From assembly GCA_964557375.1 (NCBI GenBank), contig CAZKZZ010000028.1, forward strand, positions 1 through 29,539: 29,539 bases of DNA, written 5' to 3'. The notes beneath the pieces were generated by a model. It made no database searches. It saw only the letters and a list, made by a program, of their open reading frames with translations, and had not been told where the DNA came from. Source of the stretch: CAZKZZ01 sp964557375 (GTDB lineage Bacteria > Spirochaetota > Spirochaetia > SPDA01 > CAZJBZ01). This document shows, one piece after another, positions 7,815 to 15,500 of the stretch. Each line of letters starts with the position of its first letter. The stretch's first letter is position 1. The translations under genes and the position numbers were made by a program.

Positions 7815-8801
7815 GTGCGAATTTGTGTAATCGGAGCTACCGGATTTCTCGGGGCCAATTTAGCTGTTATGCTTCTCGAGTACGGCTATAGAGTACGCTG
7901 CCTGAAACGGCCGAACAGTAGAACGGACCACTTGTCCCCATACCCTGTGGAATGGAAGGATGTCGACATTTCCAGGACGGAAACCCTTGTGGAGGGTTTT
8001 GAGGGCTGTCCAGTAGTCTTTAACTGCGCGGGCCGGATTGGATTCCACCGGGTCTCATATGATGATGCATTCCGCATCAACGTATCCGGTGTCGACCATA
8101 TCATCGAGGCAGCGAAAACAGTCGGAATCGAAAGACTGATTCATTGCTCTACCGCCTCTACCATTGGGTTGAGAGAAGATAGTACACCAGCAGATGAATC
8201 CGTCCCGTATAATTGGGAACAATTCGGCCTCGACAATGTGTATTCGCAGACCAAGCGGCAGGGAGAAGAGCGGATATATCAAGCTGTGCAAACCGGCATG
8301 AATGCGGTAATTGTCAATCCGTGCTTCATGGTAGGGCCTATCGATCCAAAACCGAGTTCGGGGCAACTGCTCCTCCAGATTGCACGTGGAAAAATGGCCG
8401 GATATCCGAGAGGAGCAAATAATTTCGTCGATGTGAGAAGTGTTTGTTTGGGAATGATCCAGGCGTGGAAACGGGGAAAAACAGGTGAGAAGTATCTCTT
8501 AGGCGGGGAGAACCTAACTTACAGAGAGTTTTTCTCCCTCGTGGCGGAGAAAGCCGGAGTGAAACCGCCGTCTTTCGGAATTCCTAAAGCTGTTGCTCTT
8601 ACCGGCGGTTTCTTTGGAAATGTGATATCCGTCATAACCCGGCGAGAGTTTACCATCACCACTCAGTCAATAAAAATCTCGTACGCCGACCACGTGTTCA
8701 GCTCGGAGAAGGCAAAAACGGATTTCGGATACCATATCGCTCCCTTAGATAAAGCAGTCGAGGATGCATTGACCTGGTATAGAGAAAATAACAAGGTTTA
8801 A
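7815..8801 (+). CDS. NAD(P)-dependent epimerase/reductase, dihydroflavonol-4-reductase-like
   Basis: The 328-residue extended short-chain dehydrogenase has the Rossmann motif GATGFLG (7-13), NCAGRIG (70-76) and the catalytic YSQTK (Y143, K147). The section NFVDVRSVCLGMIQAW followed by GEKYLLGGENLT is typical of bacterial dihydroflavonol-4-reductase-like proteins, a group that includes the hopanoid-cluster epimerase HpnA. The substrate cannot be read from the sequence; a nucleotide sugar or lipid-linked carbonyl is plausible. The start is GTG 7815, with GGGAGG 8 nt before it; an in-frame GTG at 7806 overlaps that ribosome site and is rejected. It is divergent from the exporter gene and overlaps the convergent second epimerase by 4 nt. 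Confidence 0.85.
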   Translation: MRICVIGATGFLGANLAVMLLEYGYRVRCLKRPNSRTDHLSPYPVEWKDVDISRTETLVEGFEGCPVVFNCAGRIGFHRVSYDDAFRINVSGVDHIIEAAKTVGIERLIHCSTASTIGLREDSTPADESVPYNWEQFGLDNVYSQTKRQGEERIYQAVQTGMNAVIVNPCFMVGPIDPKPSSGQLLLQIARGKMAGYPRGANNFVDVRSVCLGMIQAWKRGKTGEKYLLGGENLTYREFFSLVAEKAGVKPPSFGIPKAVALTGGFFGNVISVITRREFTITTQSIKISYADHVFSSEKAKTDFGYHIAPLDKAVEDALTWYRENNKV

Positions 8802-9763
8802 AGCCAGCCTTCGCGCCGATACCATTGGAGGCTCTCGTAGAGGCCTTCTTCGAGAGCGAGCGGCTCATCCATACCGTAATGGGAGAAGAACCGGTGCGAA
8901 GAACAGATAAAAGGAAGGCTCAAGATCCGGACCCGCTCTGCATTGAGAAACGACGGTTTTTGGGCAAGTCTGGAGAACTTATCTACCAAATCTCCGAAAA
9001 GATGAAACACCCGCTGCGGCACTTTCAGCTTTAAGTGGTTGCCGGGAAACATCTCCGCTATCGTTTTTGAGAGTATCTCGTAGTTATAAAACCTGCCGTC
9101 GGAGAGATAGTAGAGCGGTTTGTGCCCGTTGCCCAGTTCCATTATGCGGGAGATGTTGTTGGAAAGATCGTTTACATGAATGAGTGAAAACGGGACCCGT
9201 TCGAAATCAACAACTAACCGGATTCTTTTTGCGGCCAGTTTCATTAAAATGAGATATTCGGTGGACCCCCCGCCGTATACCGTTGCCAGCCGTAATATGG
9301 TTGTCGGTATTTTGTATTCCCGCAGAATTTTTTCAGCTTCCAGCTTTGACTGACCGTAGCTCTCTATCGGTTCCGGATCATCATCTTCTGTAAGAGGCTT
9401 GTCGACATCTTTCGCCGGCCCGCCTGCAGCAATAGAGCTGAGAAAGATAAAATTCTTAAGCTCTCCATTGCCGTTAGAGAGCGTGTTCAGCAGGTTGAAT
9501 GTGCCTTCAGTGTTTACCCGGAAATAATCTTCGGCGTTCATCGCCTTAGTAAGCCCGGCACAGTGAATAACGATTTCCGGCCACCCTGTTATTTTCTTTA
9601 ACGTACGCGGTTTCGTGATGTCGGCTCTTACAATCTTTACAGGTTTATTGGTTCTCAGGCGCTCACCGGGAAGCAACATTGCTGTTACATCATGGTGCTT
9701 GTAAAACTTTTCGACCAAATGACTGCCGATAAATCCGCCGGCGCCGGTAATAAGTACTCGCAT
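8798..9763 (-). CDS. NAD(P)-dependent sugar epimerase/dehydratase
   Basis: The 321-residue extended short-chain dehydrogenase has GAGGFIG (7-13), HCAG (67-70), the SSIAA serine loop (109-113) and YGQSK (Y136, K140). The C-terminal half resembles UDP-glucose 4-epimerase-like proteins acting on nucleotide-sugar or lipid-linked substrates. It differs clearly from the neighbouring epimerase and is not a recent duplicate. The genes overlap tail to tail by 4 nt. No Shine-Dalgarno precedes ATG 9763, and a weak -10 (TATTGT, 9779-9774) would place the transcript start about 4 nt before the ATG. The exact reaction is unknown. Confidence 0.85.
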   Translation of the reverse strand: MRVLITGAGGFIGSHLVEKFYKHHDVTAMLLPGERLRTNKPVKIVRADITKPRTLKKITGWPEIVIHCAGLTKAMNAEDYFRVNTEGTFNLLNTLSNGNGELKNFIFLSSIAAGGPAKDVDKPLTEDDDPEPIESYGQSKLEAEKILREYKIPTTILRLATVYGGGSTEYLILMKLAAKRIRLVVDFERVPFSLIHVNDLSNNISRIMELGNGHKPLYYLSDGRFYNYEILSKTIAEMFPGNHLKLKVPQRVFHLFGDLVDKFSRLAQKPSFLNAERVRILSLPFICSSHRFFSHYGMDEPLALEEGLYESLQWYRREGWL

Positions 9764-9773
9764 GACAACAACT

Positions 9774-9779
9774 ACAATA
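9774..9779 (-). promoter_or_regulatory. Possible -10 box of the second epimerase gene
   Basis: TATTGT on the minus strand ends 10 nt before the ATG at 9763. The best -35 candidate (TTCCTA, 16 nt upstream) is weak. If used, the transcript would have almost no leader. Confidence 0.3.
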
Positions 9780-9790
9780 CAAAAAATCTC

Positions 9791-9829
9791 TTTTTTAGGA
9801 AATAGCTCTTATCAATCTTTCCTAAAAAA
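9791..9829. promoter_or_regulatory. Perfect 12-bp inverted repeat between divergent genes
   Basis: TTTTTTAGGAAA (9791-9802) and its exact reverse complement (9818-9829) flank a 15-nt spacer. It lies between the minus-strand epimerase and the plus-strand lipoprotein gene, so an operator is more likely than a terminator. On the plus strand it lies just before the lipoprotein gene's putative -35 box and would be upstream of that transcript. Confidence 0.5.
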
Positions 9830-9835
9830 TTTTAT

Positions 9836-9864
9836 TTGAAACTACATCAGAATTCAGTTATTTT
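9836..9864 (+). promoter_or_regulatory. Putative promoter of the lipoprotein gene
   Basis: TTGAAA (9836-9841), 17-nt spacer, TATTTT (9859-9864). The in-frame TTG at 9836 that could pass as a start codon is the first half of this -35 box. Confidence 0.4.
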
Positions 9865-9931
9865 TATTTACAATAACCAGCATTCTATATTATTATCGGA
9901 TTTTGTCAAAAAAATAAAGGAGACAATTCAC

Positions 9932-10681
9932 ATGTTCTCTCATAGATCGAAAACTTTTGCAACCACTTTACTGAAAGCTCTGTTATTTATATTTATCGCT
10001 TTTGTTCTTTTCTCATGTATGGTCGAACAAAAAGCGCTGATTCGCTCCGACGGCTCCGGGTCCGTTGATTTTACTTTTAGAATGGAAGATTATTTTCTCG
10101 ATACGGTACTCGAAATGGCGGACCTCGCCGAAGAAAGCCCCACTCTAGACGAGGGCGAAATTTTCGATATCCCCCAAATCAAAAAGGATTTCGAAGAAAA
10201 TCCGGCTATAAAACTGGAATCGATCTCTTCCCCCCAGCCTTCTGAACTCAAAGGTACAATCACATTCAAAGATGTAGAAAAGGTGTTAAAGCAGGAAGAG
10301 CAGTTAGCTGAATCGGATGCAATCACCTTCAGCAGGGAAGGGGCGACAAACACTATGACGCTTCACCTCACACGCGAGAATTTCTCCCAGATTGCCGGTC
10401 TTTTTCCTATACTCGAAAACCCCTTCTTCCAAATGTTCGGTCCTGAAGAAAACGCCGACACCACCGAAGAGGAATACCTCGAAATGATTGCCTTTGCTTT
10501 CGGTGAAGAAGGTGCTCGAGGAGTACAAAACTCCACCATTACGCTCATCGTTACCGTTGACGGTACTATTGTATCTCAGTCCGGCGGCTCCCTAAACGGT
10601 AAGCAGGTTGTCTTTGATATTCCCTTAATAAGGCTCCTCCTTCTCGATAAACCGCTGACCTACTCTATTTCGTTTAATTAG
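9932..10681 (+). CDS. Predicted lipoprotein of unknown function
   Basis: The 249-residue protein starts with a basic segment, a hydrophobic stretch (about 13-28) and a lipobox-like LFSC with the acylated Cys at C29. A Phe before Ser-Cys is unusual for E. coli but fits the relaxed lipoboxes of spirochaetes. The mature part is acidic and opens with KALIRSDGSGSVDFTFR, a pattern reminiscent of LppM/DUF3153-type lipoproteins; I cannot confirm this. There is no transmembrane segment after the signal. ATG 9932 is chosen because AAGGAG lies 9 nt upstream and the signal peptide then begins normally; the frame extends 32 codons further upstream only as far as a TTG in the -35 box. It stands alone, followed by the regulator's promoter. 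Confidence 0.75.
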   Translation: MFSHRSKTFATTLLKALLFIFIAFVLFSCMVEQKALIRSDGSGSVDFTFRMEDYFLDTVLEMADLAEESPTLDEGEIFDIPQIKKDFEENPAIKLESISSPQPSELKGTITFKDVEKVLKQEEQLAESDAITFSREGATNTMTLHLTRENFSQIAGLFPILENPFFQMFGPEENADTTEEEYLEMIAFAFGEEGARGVQNSTITLIVTVDGTIVSQSGGSLNGKQVVFDIPLIRLLLLDKPLTYSISFN

Positions 10682-10700
10682 AGGCGGCGGCCTAAAAACT

Positions 10701-10719
10701 GTAACAAGGTTTGTGACAC
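10701..10719 (+). repeat. Single-arm copy of the deoD-upstream 19-bp repeat
   Basis: GTAACAAGGTTTGTGACAC matches the right arm at 4649-4667 in 17 of 19 positions. No opposite arm is nearby, but it has its own small palindrome TTTGTG-A-CACAAA. It ends 6 nt before the -35 box of the regulator gene. Confidence 0.55.
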
Positions 10720-10725
10720 AAAGAG

Positions 10726-10754
10726 TTGACAAATTTCCAATAATAGTTTATAAA
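10726..10754 (+). promoter_or_regulatory. Promoter of the XRE-cupin regulator, with possible operator
   Basis: TTGACA (10726-10731), 17-nt spacer, TATAAA (10749-10754), close to consensus. ACTTAA is repeated with 9-bp phasing at 10756-10761 and 10765-10770, across the predicted transcript start near 10761. This is a possible self-repression site, as XRE regulators often control their own genes (inference). Confidence 0.65.
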
Positions 10755-10784
10755 TACTTAAACTACTTAATTATTTGTTAGGAT

Positions 10785-11381
10785 ATGAAGTCTGAGATGC
10801 GCATCCGCTTCGGTGAAAAATTAAGAACGGTGCGGGAACGGAAGGGAATCACACTCAAACAGGTAGCCGCGAAGGTCAATGTAAGCGAAAGCCTGATATC
10901 CCAAATCGAGAGAAACAGGGTTTCTCCTTCGGTGGATACCCTTATTGCCATTGCCGACGCACTCGATATCGACCTCGATTATCTTTTCAAGGACTTCAAG
11001 AAAAACAAAAAGGCAACAATAGTAAAAAAAGAAAACCGTTTTACTTTTTATATCAAGCAGGTAATCTACCGCCAGCTCTCTGTCATTCAGGACCCGATGG
11101 ATGAATACAGCATAGAGGCTCTCCTGCTCGAAATTCCCCCGGGTGCAAGCACTGAAAACCGGGATTACGGCCACCCGGGAAAGGAGCTCGGGATAATCCT
11201 AGAAGGGGAAGCACTCTTTACCTACGGAAACGAAGTGTACGACTTAGCGGAAGGAGACAGCATTAACTTTGCTTCAGATATACCCCACACACTGACGAAC
11301 AGCGGAAAAGAGAAGCTTGTAGCATTGTGGGTGGTTACCCCTCCCCGATTGTTCGGCAAGACCTCATTTACCGGAGAATAA
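10785..11381 (+). CDS. XRE-family regulator with C-terminal cupin sensor
   Basis: The 198-residue protein has an XRE helix-turn-helix at about 10-65 (LKQVAAKVNVSESLISQIER) and a cupin domain at about 112-186 with H130, E134, G157 and H168 of the cupin motifs. Such regulators bind a small metabolite, often an acid, in the cupin and control adjacent catabolic genes. The LeuC-like gene begins 67 nt downstream on the same strand, so this is the likely regulator of the dehydratase genes. The start is uncertain: ATG 10785 has AGGA only 1 nt upstream, and in-frame ATG 10797 (MRIRFGEKL) has a weak GAAG 6 nt before it. The protein loses four residues if the second is used. Confidence 0.88.
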   Translation: MKSEMRIRFGEKLRTVRERKGITLKQVAAKVNVSESLISQIERNRVSPSVDTLIAIADALDIDLDYLFKDFKKNKKATIVKKENRFTFYIKQVIYRQLSVIQDPMDEYSIEALLLEIPPGASTENRDYGHPGKELGIILEGEALFTYGNEVYDLAEGDSINFASDIPHTLTNSGKEKLVALWVVTPPRLFGKTSFTGE

Positions 11382-11448
11382 CGATCGGCCGAAGCGGGGA
11401 CAACGTGTGCGAGGGCCGCGTGTACAAATATAACGAGCGAGGAGCTTT

Positions 11449-12735
11449 ATGGGAAAGACATACACACAGAAAGTATTCGAAGACCACGTAGTGGACAATC
11501 CGTACAAAGAAACCTATGTATTGCGGATGGACATGGTATTTTGCCATGAAATCACCACTCCGATCGCCATTAATGATCTCGTTGCACGGGGTAAAGACCG
11601 GGTGTTTGATCCTGAAAAGATAAAAGCGGTCATCGACCATGTTACCCCCGCAAAAGATTCTAAAACAGCAATGCAGGGGAAAATCCTTCGAGAATGGGCC
11701 CGCCGTCACGATATAGCGGGGTTTTATGACATCGGGTGCAATGGCGTGTGTCATGCCTTGTTTCCGGAAAAGGGTTTTGTCAGGCCGGGGTACACTGTCG
11801 TTATGGGAGATTCACATACCTGTACTCACGGCGCTTTCGGCGCGTTTGCAGCCGGGGTCGGGTCTACCGATCTCGAAGTGAGTATCCTCAAAGGGGTTTG
11901 TGCCTTCAAGTACCCAGATACGATGAAAGTAACCATCACGGGGAGCCTTAAGCCTGGGGTGTTTGCAAAAGATATCATTCTCTCGATTATCGGGAAGATC
12001 GGGGTAAACGGGGCGACCAATAAAGTAATCGAGTTTACAGGCCCGGTCGTAGACGGCCTGTCCATGGAAAGCAGAATGACGCTCTGCAACATGGCCGTGG
12101 AGGCGGGAGGGACCTCGGGAGTCTGCCTCCCTGATGAAACCACGGTCGAATATCTCTGGCCCTTTATCAAGGATGAGTATGCGGACAAAAAAGCTGCCCT
12201 CGAGAGGTACACGAACTATTTTCCCGATCATGATGCCGAGTACGCCGAAGAAATAGAGCTCGATGTTACAGGCCTCGAGCCGGTTACCACCTTTGATTAC
12301 AAACCGGACCAGGTAAAACCGGTCCGCGAGATGGAAGGAACACCGGTCGACCAGATATATATCGGTTCCTGCACCAACGGACGGTTCGAAGACCTCGAGA
12401 TTGCGGCCCGCATACTCGAAGGGAAGAGGTTACATCCGAATGTACGGGGCATCGTCTCACCCGCCACTCCGGATATCTATAAGCAAGCTCTGAAAGCCGG
12501 CATTATCAATACGTTTATGGAAGCAGGATTCTGTGTTACCAATCCCACCTGCGGTGCCTGCCTCGGTATGAGCAACGGGGTGCTCGCCGAAGGGGAAGTG
12601 TGTGCATCGACTACGAACAGAAACTTCTACGGACGGATGGGAAAGGGGGGGATGGTCCATCTGATGAGTCCCGCTACAGCCGCCGCTACCGCGGTGGCCG
12701 GCCATATTACCAATTCAGATCTGTATAAAGGATAA
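11449..12735 (+). CDS. 3-isopropylmalate dehydratase/homoaconitase-family large subunit
   Basis: The 428-residue protein of the LeuC/aconitase family catalyses dehydration-hydration of a 2-hydroxy dicarboxylate on a 4Fe-4S cluster. Cluster ligands are C308 (GSCTNG) and C368 and C371 (TCGAC). GDSHTCTHGAFGA (120-132) is the family signature. Length and organisation match the short archaeal/clostridial type. A LeuD-like gene follows after 16 nt. There is no leuA or leuB here, and the pair follows an XRE-cupin regulator and precedes an esterase. So leucine synthesis is not assured; dimethylmalate, homocitrate or another malate-like substrate is possible, and I leave the gene symbol empty. GGAG lies about 6 nt before the ATG. 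Confidence 0.88.
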   Translation: MGKTYTQKVFEDHVVDNPYKETYVLRMDMVFCHEITTPIAINDLVARGKDRVFDPEKIKAVIDHVTPAKDSKTAMQGKILREWARRHDIAGFYDIGCNGVCHALFPEKGFVRPGYTVVMGDSHTCTHGAFGAFAAGVGSTDLEVSILKGVCAFKYPDTMKVTITGSLKPGVFAKDIILSIIGKIGVNGATNKVIEFTGPVVDGLSMESRMTLCNMAVEAGGTSGVCLPDETTVEYLWPFIKDEYADKKAALERYTNYFPDHDAEYAEEIELDVTGLEPVTTFDYKPDQVKPVREMEGTPVDQIYIGSCTNGRFEDLEIAARILEGKRLHPNVRGIVSPATPDIYKQALKAGIINTFMEAGFCVTNPTCGACLGMSNGVLAEGEVCASTTNRNFYGRMGKGGMVHLMSPATAAATAVAGHITNSDLYKG

Positions 12736-12751
12736 TTGAGGGAGGAATATC

Positions 12752-13282
12752 ATGAAAACATTCGGAGGGAACGTTCTGTTTTTGGACCGTTGTGATATCA
12801 ATACGGACGAAATCATACCGGCACGCTATCTTACCGAAATTTCAAAAGAAGCATTAAAACCGCATCTCTTAGAAGATCTCTCCCTCGAAGGGTTCGACCC
12901 GGATAGAGATATCCCCGGTAAACAGGTTGTCGTTACCCGGGACAATTTCGGCTGCGGGTCTTCCCGGGAACATGCACCCTGGGCCCTCGAGGCAAACGGT
13001 ATGTATACCGTCATCGCCCCGAGCTTTGCCAGAATCTTTCGGCAAAACATGTACAACTGTGGGATGCTCGCTCTCGAGCTGCCTGAAGAGAAGATCGACG
13101 AGCTGTTCTCCGCTTTCGCTTCGACAAAGACGGATATTGACGCGGATATCGATATCGAACAGAAGGAGCTCCGCTTCTCCCACGGTTCAAAATCCGTGAC
13201 CGTCTCCTTTCATCTCGAAGGGTTCGACCTCGCCTTGATCGAGGCGGGCGGATGGGTCGAATACGCGGACAAGCACTATTAA
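12752..13282 (+). CDS. 3-isopropylmalate dehydratase-family small subunit
   Basis: The 176-residue LeuD-like swivel subunit pairs with the large subunit encoded just upstream. NTDEIIPARYL (17-27) and GCGSSREHAPWAL (67-79) are family signatures. The loop after RY, which sets substrate choice in related archaeal enzymes, reads YLTE (26-29), unlike the YLRT or YLVY-type loops I know from homoaconitase and isopropylmalate isomerase. GGGAGG sits 6 nt before the ATG. The esterase gene starts 13 nt after the stop, so the three genes are probably one transcript. Confidence 0.88.
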   Translation: MKTFGGNVLFLDRCDINTDEIIPARYLTEISKEALKPHLLEDLSLEGFDPDRDIPGKQVVVTRDNFGCGSSREHAPWALEANGMYTVIAPSFARIFRQNMYNCGMLALELPEEKIDELFSAFASTKTDIDADIDIEQKELRFSHGSKSVTVSFHLEGFDLALIEAGGWVEYADKHY

Positions 13283-13295
13283 AGGGGGTGGCGTT

Positions 13296-14303
13296 ATGCC
13301 GCAAATTGATCTGCCGCTAAAGGAATTGAGAAAGTACAGGGGGATGAATCCCTGCCCCCCGGATTTTGACCGATTCTGGGATGCGGCTGTGGAAGAGGTG
13401 TACTCCATCGACCCTGAACCGGAGTTTACTCCTTCGGATTTCAGCACCGACTACGCCCGCTGTTTTGATCTCACCTTCACCGGGGTCGGTAATGTGAGAA
13501 TCCACGTCCGCTACTTAAAACCACTTGCGGCTCCCCGAGAGGGGAGCAAACCGGATAGCTCACCTGAGAGCTCACCGGATAGCTCTCCCGCTGTTCTCCA
13601 ATTTCACGGATACACGATCAACGCGGGAGACTGGTTCGACAAACTGCCTTTCGCGGCAGCAGGATTCCATGTCTTTGCTATGGACTGCAGAGGGCAGGGA
13701 GGACGTTCCGAGGCATCGCCGGGACTGCTCGACTCGACATTACGGGGCCACATCATCAAAGGGCTGGAAGACGGCCCCGAGCATCTCTCCTACCGGCACA
13801 TTTTTCTCGATACCGTGCAGCTCGCACGGGTTGCGGCTGCTACTGAGGGAGTGGATGCCGGGCGGATGGGTGCCATGGGAGGCTCACAGGGCGGTGCGCT
13901 GACCCTGGCCTGCGGCGCGCTCTACCCCGCAATAAAGAGAATCGTTCCTATGTATCCGTTTCTCTGTGATTACAAGCGGGTCTGGGACCTCGACCTCGGG
14001 AAGCAGGCGTATGAGGAGATGGTCCAATTCTTCAAACGGTTCGACCCCGAGCATAAACGGGAAGATGAGATTTTTACAACACTCGGGTATATCGATGTCC
14101 AGTTTCTCGCTCCGAGAATTCAGGCCGAAGTTCTGATGTGTACCAATCTTATGGATGAGATCTGTCCCCCGTCAACACAGTTTGCAGCGTACAACAAAAT
14201 TCCGGGCACGAAAGCGATGAAGATCTATCCCGATTACGCGCACGAGAGGCCCCCCGAGTTTATGGACCACGCCTTCCGTTTTTTGACGGGGCTGCGGGAG
14301 TAA
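13296..14303 (+). CDS. Acetyl-xylan esterase-like alpha/beta hydrolase (AXE1 family)
   Basis: The 335-residue protein looks like a CE7/AXE1 esterase, which removes acetyl groups from xylo-oligosaccharides or cephalosporin C. The catalytic triad is visible: S197 in GGSQGG, D287 in LMDEICPP, H316 in YAHE. RGQGGR (132-137) is the CE7 hallmark. No signal peptide is present, so it acts in the cytosol. Residues 87-98 are a Ser-Pro-acid insertion (three DSSP/ESSP units) encoded by a 12-bp tandem repeat, just before the first central strand. GGGGG 7 nt upstream is the ribosome site. Its place directly after the dehydratase genes suggests co-expression, but the metabolic link is unclear. The 3' end is 16 nt from the convergent amidohydrolase gene. 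Confidence 0.85.
   Translation: MPQIDLPLKELRKYRGMNPCPPDFDRFWDAAVEEVYSIDPEPEFTPSDFSTDYARCFDLTFTGVGNVRIHVRYLKPLAAPREGSKPDSSPESSPDSSPAVLQFHGYTINAGDWFDKLPFAAAGFHVFAMDCRGQGGRSEASPGLLDSTLRGHIIKGLEDGPEHLSYRHIFLDTVQLARVAAATEGVDAGRMGAMGGSQGGALTLACGALYPAIKRIVPMYPFLCDYKRVWDLDLGKQAYEEMVQFFKRFDPEHKREDEIFTTLGYIDVQFLAPRIQAEVLMCTNLMDEICPPSTQFAAYNKIPGTKAMKIYPDYAHERPPEFMDHAFRFLTGLRE
13530..13585 (+). repeat. Hairpin plus three 12-bp tandem repeats inside the esterase gene
   Basis: GCTCCCC (13530-13536), loop GAGA, GGGGAGC (13541-13547) is a perfect 7-bp hairpin. Directly after it are ACCGGATAGCTC (13550-13561), ACCTGAGAGCTC (13562-13573) and ACCGGATAGCTC (13574-13585). Units 1 and 3 are identical. The array is in frame and encodes the Ser-Pro-acid insertion. 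Confidence 0.8.
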
Positions 14304-14319
14304 ATCGCTGCTCGTACGT

Positions 14320-15498
14320 TCAACCTAAGAAATCGAATGTGAGACCGCAGTGCAGCGTAATGCCGAATGGGATTGCATCATCGTTAAAATCAAAGGTAGC
14401 AGTGTGCAGTTCCGGCCAATCCTCTCCCAATCCGAGGTGGAGCATTGCCCCCGGAATTTTGTCAAGATAATAGGCAAAATCCTCCCCGCCCATGGTACGG
14501 GGGCTGTCTTCTATCCAGGAGCCGCTGCCGACATACTTTTTCGTAACTGACCGCGCAAAATCCACCATAGTCCCATCATTTATCAGGGGAATATACCCCG
14601 GTTCGTAATCGAAGCGGTACAAAGCGCGCATGCCGCGGCACACTCCCTCTATTACCTCTTCCATTCTTTGGGGGAGGGTTTCGATATAGCGGGGATCGAA
14701 ATACCTCGTCGTCCCTTTCAATTCAACCCGTTCAGGGATGACATTGTCCGCTTCTCCGCCGTGGATCATGCACAGAGAAACCACTACCGGCTCGAGAGGA
14801 TCAACCTCCCGAGAGACGATCGTCTGGAGGGCCTGTACCACCTGGGCACTGACTGCAATCGGGTCTACGCAGCGGTTCGGCCGTGCCCCGTGTCCGCCCC
14901 GGCCTATTATCTCGATGGAAAATCGATCCGCCGCGGCCATCATCGGCCCGGAAACCGAACAAACCGACCCGAGAGGACGGCCCGGCCACCCGTGGAGGGC
15001 AAACACTGCATCCGGGACCGGCTCACGCTCTAATAGCCCCTTCTCCACGAGTATTTTTCCCCCGCCCGCCCGCTCTTCCGCAGGCTGAAATACCAGCTCG
15101 ACCGTCCCCGGCACTGCTTCCCGGAGTTCTTGGAGCACGAGCGCCGCCCCTAAAAGCATCACGATGTGGCCGTCATGGCCGCAGCTGTGAGCAAAACCGG
15201 GCCGCTGAGATGCCCACCGGCTTGTGCCGGTCTCGGTAATGGGAAGTCCGTCGATATCGGCCCGAAGCAATATTGTCCGTTTACCTGAACCCCGGATATA
15301 TGCAATCGTATCAGTACCGATTATCGGCTCCGCTGTTTCAATACCGGCGGCCTCGAGCCTGGACCGTATCAGTGCGGCAGTATCATACTCGTTGAGTTGA
15401 ATTTCAGGATTTCGGTGAAGCCGATGACGCAGTTCGATCAATTCGGGCAGTATTTTTTCAACACGCTCATCTATTTTCTCTTTTATGGTCTTGTTCAT
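14320..15498 (-). CDS. M20 family amidohydrolase (hippurate/N-acyl amino acid hydrolase type)
   Basis: The 392-residue cytosolic metallopeptidase-like enzyme cleaves N-acyl amino acids or similar amides. It belongs to the M20D group: the metal and catalytic residues are C106 and H108 (HSCGHDGH), E141 (QPAEE), H169 (ALHG) and H365 near the C-terminus. The lid domain (about 185-305) contains the GRGGHGARPN motif. D81 in RADIDGLP is also conserved. Substrate cannot be assigned. GGAG precedes the ATG, and the gene starts 2 nt after the stop of the unknown helical protein, so the two are co-transcribed. Confidence 0.9.
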   Translation of the reverse strand: MNKTIKEKIDERVEKILPELIELRHRLHRNPEIQLNEYDTAALIRSRLEAAGIETAEPIIGTDTIAYIRGSGKRTILLRADIDGLPITETGTSRWASQRPGFAHSCGHDGHIVMLLGAALVLQELREAVPGTVELVFQPAEERAGGGKILVEKGLLEREPVPDAVFALHGWPGRPLGSVCSVSGPMMAAADRFSIEIIGRGGHGARPNRCVDPIAVSAQVVQALQTIVSREVDPLEPVVVSLCMIHGGEADNVIPERVELKGTTRYFDPRYIETLPQRMEEVIEGVCRGMRALYRFDYEPGYIPLINDGTMVDFARSVTKKYVGSGSWIEDSPRTMGGEDFAYYLDKIPGAMLHLGLGEDWPELHTATFDFNDDAIPFGITLHCGLTFDFLG

Positions 15499-15500
15499 CT

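Noticed and set aside
9791..9829. Reading the 12-bp inverted repeat as a terminator
   Set aside because: It lies upstream of both divergent genes, so no gene ends there.
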